64,000 nt of DNA from Chthoniobacter flavus (lineage in GTDB: Bacteria; Verrucomicrobiota; Verrucomicrobiia; Chthoniobacterales; Chthoniobacteraceae): contig CAMAUX010000004.1 in the NCBI GenBank assembly GCA_945861435.1, forward strand, positions 62,001 through 126,000, given 5' to 3'. Each line of letters opens with the position of its first letter. Within the stretch, counting starts at the first letter, position 1. This document shows positions 9,286 through 18,200 of this stretch, piece after piece. The notes under the pieces were generated by a model. That model had not been told where the DNA came from, made no database searches, and saw only the letters and a program-made list of their open reading frames with translations. Both the position numbers and the translations under genes were made by a program.

Positions 9286-9287
9286 GG

Positions 9288-10703
9288 TCACCTCCCCCCT
9301 CCACTCAGCATCGTGTAAACAGTCTTCACAACAATGCTCAAATCCAGTTGCAGCGAAAAGTGCCGGATATAGTAGAGATCATATTGGAACTTCTCCACCG
9401 CATCCTCTCTTCCCTCTCCGTAGCGGAAATTCACCTGCGCCCATCCCGTAATCCCAGGGTGCACAAGATGCCTCAGGTGATAGTTCGGAATCTGCCCCTG
9501 ATACACCTCTGCGCACCGCACCCACTCCGCCCTCGGCCCGATCAAGCTCATCTCCCCTCGCAACACATTCCAAAGTTGCGGAACCTCGTCGAGCCGACTC
9601 ATTCGCAGCCACCGCCCTATGCGTGTCACCCGAGTATCCCCCTCGCGTGTGTAAATATCCCCTTCATTCTCCCTCATCGTCCTGAGCTTCAAAATCGTAA
9701 AGACCCGGCCGTCCCGCCCCACACGCGCCTGCCGAAAAATCGCGCCCCCGCGGCTCTCCGTGGAGATCAAAGCCGCAGCCACCAGCAGCACCGGGCTGAG
9801 AACAACGAGCGCGCACGCCGAAAAAACCACATCAAACAGCCTCTTGAGCTGGCTGTATACCGTCCCACGCGCCAGACGAAATTCACACGCAAACAGCCAG
9901 TCCGCGCGCACAGCCCCCACATGGACGCGCCTCCACTGCTGCTCATGGAAGGCGTCGACCGTAAGCACCGGCACATCCTTGCAATGCAACTGCGCCAGTT
10001 GCGCGGACACCTCAGCACCCAGCGTTTCAGGATTGCACGCCAGAAGAATCATTTGGAAACGCAGGCCCTCCAATTCCAGAACCCTCTGTAAATTGCCCTC
10101 GACCCGGGGCGACTCCGGCCCGTCCAAATGTGCGGGCACCGCAGTGTCCTCCAGCCCAACAAGGCGCAGACTCCAAGGCAGTCTGGATGCTTGATAATCT
10201 CGATTGAAGCTTCGCACCGCTTCGCCGTCCCCAAGCACCAGAATCGCAAGACGCGCCCTCTGGGCCATCCACCTCGCCCCGAGCATGCGCCTGCTCATCA
10301 AGGACGCCGAAGCCCAAATCGCGAAGGCAGTCGGCAGTAGCAACCGGCTCGGCTTGATGGACTCGTTGTAACTCGACACCACATAGGTGAACAGCACCGC
10401 TCCAAGCGCCGCTCCAGCCGACGCGATCATGTGCTCACTAAAGTAGTTGAGCCGCACAAACTGCGTGCGCCTGTCGTATCCACCCACAAGGAACAAACCA
10501 AACACCCCTACCACTGGCGAAAAAAACAGCGTCAACCAGTCCAAGACACTCTCCGGCAGCAGCAGCACCGTCAGCCAGAAAGCGCCACCCCATCCAACCA
10601 GATCGGCCAGCAGCAAAAGCGCGGGCGCAATCTTCTGCGACAAACTGCGCACCACCTGCGGCTGCGCAGGCACCGCCTCCACGATGGAATCCAAAGCACT
10701 CAT
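9288..10703 (-). CDS. Polyprenyl-phosphate sugar-1-phosphate transferase (WcaJ/WbaP-like)
   Basis: A 471-residue enzyme that starts glycan assembly by moving a sugar-1-phosphate from a nucleotide sugar to undecaprenyl phosphate. The N-terminal 120 residues hold four hydrophobic helices, the middle is a nucleotide-binding-like CoA-binding fold (LAILVLGDGEAVRSFNRD), and the C-terminal 190 residues are the bacterial sugar transferase domain: KRLFDVVFSACALVVLSPVL membrane hairpin, ILKLRTM, and SRLDEVPQLWNVLRGEMSLI then GPRAEW. ATG 10703 is preferred over TTG/ATG positions further up because it gives a four-base ATGA overlap with the upstream glycosyltransferase stop. Its presence shows that the locus encodes initiation as well as export. 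Confidence 0.95.
   Translation of the reverse strand: MSALDSIVEAVPAQPQVVRSLSQKIAPALLLLADLVGWGGAFWLTVLLLPESVLDWLTLFFSPVVGVFGLFLVGGYDRRTQFVRLNYFSEHMIASAGAALGAVLFTYVVSSYNESIKPSRLLLPTAFAIWASASLMSRRMLGARWMAQRARLAILVLGDGEAVRSFNRDYQASRLPWSLRLVGLEDTAVPAHLDGPESPRVEGNLQRVLELEGLRFQMILLACNPETLGAEVSAQLAQLHCKDVPVLTVDAFHEQQWRRVHVGAVRADWLFACEFRLARGTVYSQLKRLFDVVFSACALVVLSPVLLVAAALISTESRGGAIFRQARVGRDGRVFTILKLRTMRENEGDIYTREGDTRVTRIGRWLRMSRLDEVPQLWNVLRGEMSLIGPRAEWVRCAEVYQGQIPNYHLRHLVHPGITGWAQVNFRYGEGREDAVEKFQYDLYYIRHFSLQLDLSIVVKTVYTMLSGGGR
9291..9297 (-). promoter_or_regulatory. Shine-Dalgarno site deciding the permease start
   Basis: On the minus strand the last codons of the sugar-phosphate transferase gene (Gly-Gly-Arg-stop) read as a purine run ending GGGGAGG, five bases before ATG 9285. 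It is one of few clear anti-Shine-Dalgarno matches in the window, and it supports ATG 9285 over GTG 9291. Confidence 0.75.
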
Positions 10704-11839
10704 GAGCAACACGCCGACGCGCCTCCGTGAAACTCAGCGCCCACTCCCTCCCCCGTCAACAGACTCACCAATCGCGCAAGCCCATCCCCATCACCGCCCC
10801 CAAACTCAGTCACCACATCGAGCGCATATCCGGATGAAACCCGTCCGCAAATCCACTCAGCAAGCGCCTCCGCATCTCCGGGCTCAAAACAAGCTGACCG
10901 ATCCTTTCCCTCCACCAACCGCCAGCACGCCCCATTGCGCGCTCCCACCCAGAGCATCGGCCTCGGCATAGCCAAAAGGAGCGCAAGTTTGCTCGGCCAC
11001 AGCAACCCACGCGCCGACGCGACCTGACTAGCCACCAGACAATCACTCTCCAGCAGCGTCGCCACCAGTTCCCTCTCCGGCACGTAAGGCCGGAACCTGC
11101 AACCCTTCAGCCCCAGCGCCGCCGCGTGCTCCCGGGCAGCGCCCCAACTGCCGCCGCCCCCTTGAAATACCAACTCCGCCTCGATACCCCTCCGCTCAAG
11201 AATGGCCTGCGCCTCCAGCAACGTGCGCCACTCGTGCGCCCGGCCAAGGTTGCCCGAATAAATCCACCTCCACGGGAGCCCCGCATGCAAGGTCCGAGGG
11301 GAGGACTGAACAGATGGAATCGAGCGCCCTTCCAACACCCACGGCTGAACGATCTCGGATTCAACGCCATATCCTCGCAGCGTCGCAGCCATGTCCTCAT
11401 CCAGCACCACCACCCTCTCGCAGCCCCGATACGCCGCACGCTGAAACTCCCCGAGGACCCTGCTCAGCCAGCCTTCGCGGAACTCGCCAAGCGCAACCGC
11501 AAGCTCCGGATACAGATCCATAGCCCAATGCACACTGCGCGCACCATGCCACCAAGCAATCACTCCAGCCACAACCGCAAGACACGGCGGAGAGGAACCG
11601 CTCAACACCACTGCCGGCCGCTCCCGCCGCAACCCCTTCCACGCCAGGCGCAACAACGCTATAAACTCACGGACCAACCTCCTACCCGCACCTTGGGAGG
11701 CAAGGTAATCCGCCGCATCGCTCACAAAGTCCACGATGTGCCCGTGCGCCCTCAAGCCATCGGCAACCTCTCCCAGCAACTGCGCTGTCGGAGCTCGATC
11801 AGGCGGCCCGTACTGGTTGAGAAAAAGAAACCTCATCAC
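10700..11839 (-). CDS. Glycosyltransferase family 4
   Basis: A 379-residue GT-B glycosyltransferase. The N-terminal FLFLNQYGPPDRAPTAQLLG segment is the acceptor-side loop seen in WbuB-like GT4 enzymes, RWIYSGNLGRAHEWRTLLEA opens the C-terminal Rossmann half, and YVPERELVATLLESDCLVAS (residues about 270-290) precedes the donor site. It probably adds the second or a later sugar to the lipid carrier. It is the most upstream gene of the minus-strand glycan operon; the intergenic stretch 11840-11955 behind it is short. An ATG immediately after the first would give MRFLF, one residue shorter. Donor sugar unknown. Confidence 0.9.
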   Translation of the reverse strand: MMRFLFLNQYGPPDRAPTAQLLGEVADGLRAHGHIVDFVSDAADYLASQGAGRRLVREFIALLRLAWKGLRRERPAVVLSGSSPPCLAVVAGVIAWWHGARSVHWAMDLYPELAVALGEFREGWLSRVLGEFQRAAYRGCERVVVLDEDMAATLRGYGVESEIVQPWVLEGRSIPSVQSSPRTLHAGLPWRWIYSGNLGRAHEWRTLLEAQAILERRGIEAELVFQGGGGSWGAAREHAAALGLKGCRFRPYVPERELVATLLESDCLVASQVASARGLLWPSKLALLLAMPRPMLWVGARNGACWRLVEGKDRSACFEPGDAEALAEWICGRVSSGYALDVVTEFGGGDGDGLARLVSLLTGEGVGAEFHGGASACCS

Positions 11840-11955
11840 CCTTTCACCGTTCTATCCCTACTCCCAACAGTAAAAAGCTTCAAGAGGCACCCCACCGTAA
11901 ATACCCGATAGCCCGGCCCCGCGGGCACTTGCCCCCTGTCGAGCGAACCGCGAAT

Positions 11956-12546
11956 TCAACGGCTCAGCGTCGCTGGGCCCACATAGCTCCCACCCACCGC
12001 CATGGTCGGTGCCCCCACCGTACTCCCCTGCACCACCGATCCTCCCGTGATGCTGGTGCTGGTCAGACTCAGCAACGTCCCAGTCAGCTTCGAGGTCCCG
12101 GAAATACGCGGCGCCCCGGTACCCACGTAGTTGAAGAGCACATTGCCCTGGGTCACCCCACCGAGGAGCAGAACCTTGGCCGATGTGATCGTGAAGTTCC
12201 GTTTCACATTAATCACAAAGACCGTATTCGCCGCCCCCTTGAGAGTCAGCACCACATCCTTGCTCAGAGAAAGATCCGTCAGGTTCAGCACCACTTTCCG
12301 GGTGGAACCCACCGTAGCGCCCACTGTTGGCAACCCTGCGTCGATCGTCAGATTTTTCGTCAACGAGAGCGTCGTCAGCCCCGTGTACGTCGACTTGAGC
12401 CCTGCCGCCTTGACGTTCGCCATCTTTGGATTCGCTAGGTCGATTCCCAAATCCTTCAAGCTCGCCGCTCGAGCCCACGTTGCAAAAAACAACAACACCA
12501 ACACCGAAAATCCGACCATCTTACCGAAGATGCGGGAGGGCAACAT
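11956..12546 (-). CDS. Secreted DUF3494 (ice-binding-like) domain protein
   Basis: A 196-residue protein with a signal peptide (MLPSRIFGKMVGFSVLVLLF then FATWARA). LTLKGAANTVFVINVKRNFT, VLLLGGVTQGNVLFNYVGTG and SKLTGTLLSLTSTSITGGSV match the core beta-solenoid of the DUF3494 (PF11999) family. Proteins of this family may bind ice but are also often surface adhesin domains, and ice binding is not shown here. The usual N-terminal part of the domain (the stretch around a TNTGxTxVxGDLGV motif) is not recognisable; residues 30-75 look rearranged. I chose ATG 12546, not the TTG at 12573, because a promoter-like sequence overlaps the longer version. It lies between the glycan operon and the divergent O-antigen ligase gene. 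Confidence 0.78.
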   Translation of the reverse strand: MLPSRIFGKMVGFSVLVLLFFATWARAASLKDLGIDLANPKMANVKAAGLKSTYTGLTTLSLTKNLTIDAGLPTVGATVGSTRKVVLNLTDLSLSKDVVLTLKGAANTVFVINVKRNFTITSAKVLLLGGVTQGNVLFNYVGTGAPRISGTSKLTGTLLSLTSTSITGGSVVQGSTVGAPTMAVGGSYVGPATLSR

Positions 12547-12552
12547 GCTCTT

Positions 12553-12582
12553 TTTATAGCTCCATCGGACCAATCGTGTCGA
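12553..12582 (-). promoter_or_regulatory. Candidate sigma-70 promoter for the DUF3494 gene
   Basis: Minus-strand TCGACA (12577-12582) and TATAAA (12553-12558) are separated by 18 bases, close to the -35/-10 consensus. Transcription would start at about 12546, at the chosen ATG, making the message leaderless or nearly so. The match is by eye only. Confidence 0.4.
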
Positions 12583-12685
12583 CTAAAAACCCCCCTATTT
12601 CGACCCAATTTATAAGCGGGTCCAGTCCCCATTAGTTTGTGGTTCTCTCCGGCCGCTCTTTCCTTCATAATATAGATCCCGTCTA

Positions 12686-15196
12686 ATGTTTCAGGAAAGG
12701 CCCCTCTCCGACCCCTCGCTGCGCTGGCGCGGCATTGTGCTGGTCGGCCTCGGTGCGCCTTCCTTAGGTGGATCCACCTCCCCCGGCGGCCTCGCTCTGC
12801 TGTGCGTCGCCATGGGAACCCTCTTCCTTGTCGCTCCCGCGCAACGGCTCCCTTCAAAAGGATGGCTCCTCCTCGCCGCCGCGCTCATGCTCGCGGGCCT
12901 CACAGCCTTCCTCCCGGCCTCATGGTTTGCACTCCCCCCATGGCGCAGCGCGCTTCAGGAGGCTGGAATCCCGCTGCCGGCCACGCTCTCCCCTCAACCA
13001 TGGAAAAGTGCTGAGTCCCTCCTCACACTCTCCTACGGCCTCCTCTGGTTCCTTTACGTCTTCTCGGAACCGTGGTCCGAAAAGGACCGCCGTCAGGCCC
13101 TCCGCTTCCATGTCGTCGGCATCAGCCTTCTGACCGCGCTCGCCATCCTCGCTCATCTCGCCAAAATCTCCATCCCTCTCTGGCCCAACGATGTCTTCGG
13201 CTTCTTCCCGAATCGAAACCAGACAGCCAACGTCATCGGCCTCGCAGGCATCATGGTCTTCGCCCTCGTCTGGCAAAACACCATCCGCCGCCGCAGGGGC
13301 TCCCGTAAGCTCTTCGCCAGCCTACCCGCCGTCAGCCCGCTCCCCACAGGCGACAGCACCCCAAGGCACACAACCCCTACTTCCGAACGCTTCTCCCTGC
13401 GCCGCCTTTCCCTCAAGGACAGCCGATGGAAGTGGACCTGGTTCTTCACCCTCCCCATCCTCCTCGCCGCCCTCATCCTCGACTCCTCCCGCGCCGGCAT
13501 CGCTCTCTTCTTTTTCGGCGGCGCAGGCGCCATCCTCTGCGCCATCGCATTCTCCTCTTCCCGTAAAAACGCCTCCCTCGGCCTCGCATCCATCCTCTTC
13601 TTACTCAGCGGCTTTTTCCTTTTCGGCGGCAACACCCTCCAGCGCATCCGCAATACGACCGACCCAGTGGGTGAACTGCGCGGCGCCCTGCAGGCCGACT
13701 GCCTCGACCTCGCCGCCATTTCTCCATGGACGGGCATCGGTCTCGCCAACTTCCAAGCCGTCTTCGCCATGCACAGATCCCGCTCCGGCGGTATCGCAGA
13801 TGCCATCCACCCCGAAAGCGACTGGCTCTGGACCGCCGCAGAACTCGGCTGGCCCGCGGCACTCCTTCTCCTCGCTGCCTTCGGTTTCTGGATCTGGAAA
13901 TCCCTCCCCTTCAAACACGGTTCCGACCGTTTCCTGCGTGCCACCACGCTTCTGGCCGGAGTTGCTTTCGCAATCCATGGCTTCTTCGACGTCTCGGGTC
14001 ACCGCCCGGGCTCGCTCTGGCCCGCCATCCTCCTCTTGAGCCTCTCCATCCACCCCAGCCATCGGAGCCCAGTCAGCTCCCGCGCCACCGCACTTTCCCG
14101 TGCATGCGGCGTGGCCCTCCTCATTACCGGCGCGATCGTCCTGCTGGAGTCCACCAACCTCTGCCGTTCAAACGCATCGTCTCCGGACCAAACTCCGCTT
14201 CCGACCGCACTGCCATCGCAACGCCTTGAGCGCATCCATGCCCAAGTGAAGGCCGCGGCCGCGGCTGACGATTACGACGCCATGCTCGCGCTCACCCAAG
14301 CGGGCCTACGCCTCGCCCCCTTGGACGCCACCCTCCACTTCCAGAACGCCGCCGCTCGCGTCCTCCTCGGCCCGGACTCCACTCAGGCCGAAAACACCTT
14401 CGCCATAGTCCAACTCTTACAACCCCGGTGGGTGCAGTCCTGCTGGCAGGAGGGGCAGATTTGGATCGTCGTCGATGAACCCGAACGCGCTTTCACCGCC
14501 TGGCAAAAGGCGCTCAATCGCACCCCAAGCACCAGCGCCTGTGCGGAACTCTACCGGCGCATCCTTGTAGCCACGGGCCCTCGCGCCGCACTCCGCAGCG
14601 CTCTGCGCGAACTCGCCGACCAGAACTCCGAACTCCTCCTCTGCTTTCTTGAAACCTCCCCGGAGGATGAAATCCATCTGGAACTCGAACAACTCCTCGC
14701 CCGCGACCCCTCCCTCCGTGGTCTTACTCCTAGCCTGCGTTCACGCCTCTTCCAGCTCTGGCACGCTCGCGGCCCGCGCGACCAACTCCTCCGACTTCTC
14801 AAGCAGGACTCCACTCTCCTCGCTGATGGCTGGCGCTGGGTCGCAGAGGAGTCCGCCTCCAACCGCAACTTCGAGGCCGCCTACCAACTCGTGCGCAAAT
14901 TCGGAGGCCGGCCTTCCATCCCCTCTCTCAAATCTTCCTCCGCCGTCTCGGAACTCGAACGCAAGTTCGTCTACCAGCCCAGCGACCGCGTTGTCGGCCT
15001 CATGCTCGCCCAAGCACAGCAGCGCGCCGGCAGTCATTCCGACGCTATTAGAACCGTCCGCCAACTCCGCCGACTCCCCGACCCACCAGCCTACCTCGCA
15101 CAGATGGAGGCCGAACTCCACGCACAGCTCAACCAGTGGGAAGCTGCGTGGAACTGCTGGAAGAACCCCTCCCCCGCCTCTCCCCGGCAGCCTTGA
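12686..15196 (+). CDS. O-antigen ligase/polymerase-like membrane protein with C-terminal TPR half
   Basis: An 836-residue protein. Residues 1-490 are polytopic; DSSRAGIALFFFGGAGAILC, GIGLANFQAVFAMHRSRSGG and the HPESDWLWTAAELGWPA loop match the Wzy_C (PF04932) family of O-antigen ligases, polymerases and PglL-type protein O-oligosaccharyltransferases, which use undecaprenyl-linked glycan in the periplasm. Residues about 515-830 are helical TPR-like repeats (DYDAMLALTQAGLRLAPLDA; ERAFTAWQKALNRTPSTSAC). Wzy_C plus TPR is common in ligases that modify proteins. It reads away from the glycan operon and converges on the giant surface-protein gene. No Shine-Dalgarno is seen. Ligase, polymerase and protein-glycosylation roles cannot be separated from sequence alone. 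Confidence 0.83.
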   Translation: MFQERPLSDPSLRWRGIVLVGLGAPSLGGSTSPGGLALLCVAMGTLFLVAPAQRLPSKGWLLLAAALMLAGLTAFLPASWFALPPWRSALQEAGIPLPATLSPQPWKSAESLLTLSYGLLWFLYVFSEPWSEKDRRQALRFHVVGISLLTALAILAHLAKISIPLWPNDVFGFFPNRNQTANVIGLAGIMVFALVWQNTIRRRRGSRKLFASLPAVSPLPTGDSTPRHTTPTSERFSLRRLSLKDSRWKWTWFFTLPILLAALILDSSRAGIALFFFGGAGAILCAIAFSSSRKNASLGLASILFLLSGFFLFGGNTLQRIRNTTDPVGELRGALQADCLDLAAISPWTGIGLANFQAVFAMHRSRSGGIADAIHPESDWLWTAAELGWPAALLLLAAFGFWIWKSLPFKHGSDRFLRATTLLAGVAFAIHGFFDVSGHRPGSLWPAILLLSLSIHPSHRSPVSSRATALSRACGVALLITGAIVLLESTNLCRSNASSPDQTPLPTALPSQRLERIHAQVKAAAAADDYDAMLALTQAGLRLAPLDATLHFQNAAARVLLGPDSTQAENTFAIVQLLQPRWVQSCWQEGQIWIVVDEPERAFTAWQKALNRTPSTSACAELYRRILVATGPRAALRSALRELADQNSELLLCFLETSPEDEIHLELEQLLARDPSLRGLTPSLRSRLFQLWHARGPRDQLLRLLKQDSTLLADGWRWVAEESASNRNFEAAYQLVRKFGGRPSIPSLKSSSAVSELERKFVYQPSDRVVGLMLAQAQQRAGSHSDAIRTVRQLRRLPDPPAYLAQMEAELHAQLNQWEAAWNCWKNPSPASPRQP

Positions 15197-15288
15197 TATC
15201 CCTCCAGCACGATGGCTCTTCGAGCCTTCGCCCTCGCACGCCCGGGGTTCACCCTCCCCATCGCGGCCAAAGGTCAGGGCTGCTCAAT

Positions 15289-18200
15289 CTAGCTCACAAA
15301 GACCAAAGCCGGTTTCGGAGGCACCCCCGTCGTGGGCACCATGATCTCCCGCAAGGCCGCCGTCAGGTTGCTCCCGCGGAAAAGGTTCACCGACATATTC
15401 GGGGCCACATCGGAATCCGCCATGATCTGTGCGCGCAAGCTGTCTGCATCATCCGCCCCAATCACCGTTAGCACGTCCCCTTTGAGCGTCCCAAGGTTCG
15501 CGAAGTTCACACGGTCATTGAAGAACGAGACCGGGGTGGCCGCGAAGACATCCAGCATCGGTTCGTCGCGCCCCACTAACAACTCATCAGAATCCTCATC
15601 AGATCCAAGCTCAATGGTCACCTTGCCCTTGAACTCGCTGATTCCATAAAGGCCGCGCTGTTCAATCTGAACACTATCGGCACCCTCCCGCGTCCGCACA
15701 TTCATGGCTGCCACCGTGGTCACGTTGTCCAGACGCACCTTGGTCACGCCGATGCCTCCGTCGATGTCCATGACAGGAGTTGCAGCAGCCTTCGAACCCG
15801 GCGCCCCACCCACGGAGATGTTCTGAAGGTCAAACACCTCGCTCACAAGGGAGGCGAGCGAAGCAGCGGCAACCTCTCCGAGGCCAGTGTACAACCCGGC
15901 CTGCGAGGCAGAACGGTTACTCAAGGCAACCGCATCCTTGAGCACCAGCCCCCCATAGACACCCGACACACTCTTGAACGAAATCTCCTGCTCCGCATCC
16001 AAACGGTTGATCAGGTAATGATCAACCGTCGAGGCCGGCAGTGAGGTCAGATCGGCCACTGTCGTCTCATCCACAGCATCCACCAACTGGAAGCTGTTCA
16101 GCCCAAGAGTCGGAAGCACCACCTTGTAGGTCTGCCCACTCACCAGCCCCCCAATTGCATTGGAGGACGCGTACACCACAAAATCTCCGTCCTGAAATCC
16201 AAGTCGAACCTCGGCACCTGCGTCCGTCTCATTCGCCAAAGTGATTCTATCCGCCCCCACACTCACACCCACATCCGTGGCCCGCACAAAGGAAATCGCC
16301 GTGTCCTTCACGTTCTCCACCAAATCCACCGCCACAGGCACACCCGCCGCCGCGTCTTCCGCCGTGAGAGCCAACCGCACACTCGTGTCACTCTGCCGGA
16401 TCACATAGTACGCCCCGCCATTGACCGCCTTCGCCGCCAGACGAATGTCTGCGTCTTCAGCATTCGTCTTGGCGAACACCACTGCATCACCCGTGTGCAA
16501 CCGGCCACTATAGGAGCCCAGATCCATCTCGTCCGTGGCCTTATTGAAGTCGCCGCTAGCAACCAAATCCCCGAAGGCCACCGCCACATTCCCCCCCTCC
16601 ACGTCATCTGCCGCAAGCAAGACAAGCACCTTGGACTGATCACCCTCACCAGCAGCCGTCGCATCCTCCGAAGACAACGCCAGCTTCAACTCAGTCCCAC
16701 TGACAGCCACAGCGTACAGCGGCGCATCGCTTCCCACCACACTCGCCACCCGCAAGCTCAAGTCCCCGGGCGCCGTCTTTGTGAACACAACCACGCCCCC
16801 ATCCTTCACATGATCAGCATAAGTCTCGAAAACCACAGCGTCCGTTCCCTTATCAATGGTTCCGATCGTCGTGAGGTCTTCAAACGCGACCGCCACATCG
16901 CCATCGATGAGGTCCAGCACCTTGCTCAGGTCGCCCGGAGTGTTTTCGTCCCCAGCAGCAGCCGCGGCATCCTCCGCTGACAGAGCCAGCTTCAACTCAG
17001 TCCCACTCACCGCCACAGCGTACAGACTGGCTCCGTCCGCGATCACACGTGCAAGACGCACATCCGCGTCCTCCGCTGCCGTCTTCGAAAACACCACCGG
17101 ATCTCCCGTCACCAACACAGACGTACGACCCACAAAAGATCCGATCGTGTCCCCCTCCTTGGAAATCGTCGCTGCCGCCACGAAATCCTCGAACGCAACC
17201 CCTACATCCCCATCGATGAGGTCCAGCACTTTGCTGGAATCGCCTGGTGTAATGCCATCCCCAGCAGCGGCCGCAGCATCCTCCACTGACAGCGCCAACT
17301 TCAACTCGGTCCCGCTCACAGCCACGGCGTACAGACTCGTTCCGTCCGCGATCACTCGCGCAAGACGCACGTCCGCGTCCCCGGAGGCCGTCTTCGAGAA
17401 AATCACCGGATCTCCCGTCACCAAACCCGATGAATGGCCCACGAAAGTTCCCACCGTGTCCCCGCCCTTCGCGATCGTCGCGGTGGCCACGAGATCCTCA
17501 AACGCCACCCCTACGTTCCCATCGATGAGGTCGAGCGCCGCACCCTCCTGCGACAACGCCAGCTTCAACCCCGTCCCGCTCACAGCCACCGCATAGAGGG
17601 GCGTCCCGTCCTCGATCACCCGCGCAAGACGCACGTCCGCGTCCCCGGGTGCTGCCTTGGTAAACTGAACCGCGTCCCCCGTCTGCAGCGTATGGGCGCT
17701 CCCAAAAACCGTATCCGATCCCTTGTCCACGACGCCGCTCCCAACCACATAACTCAACCCCAACGCGCCATCGTCCAGCAGGTTCACCACAGCCGGCGTA
17801 AGATCCCCCTCACTCGGCGCAACCGCAGTCAACTGCAGCTTGGTGTTATCGGCCCCGGTCTTGGCGTAGAAAGTCGTGCCGTCGACAATCTCCCCCGCAA
17901 GTCGGATGTCCGCCGTGCTCGGCTTCACAAACTCCACCGCCTGCCCACTGGCCAGCACAACGGGACTCCCCAGCGTAAACTCATCCGTGTTCTTATCGAA
18001 GCTCCCGAACACCCCGGTGAGAACGTTCACACCCAACTGGTCTGTGATCAAATCCACCACTTTTGTCAAATCCCCGCCCGCCGCGGCCGTGGCATCCTCA
18101 GCCGACGTCGCCAACTGGATCGTCCTGACGCCCGTGCTCACCACCCAGTACGTCTCTCCTCCCACGCTCACCTTTGCCCCGGTCGCAAGCCCGTGGCCCG

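Noticed and set aside
11956-12546. Calling the DUF3494 protein an antifreeze protein
   Set aside because: Ice binding is not shown for many family members, and the N-terminal portion of the domain is atypical.
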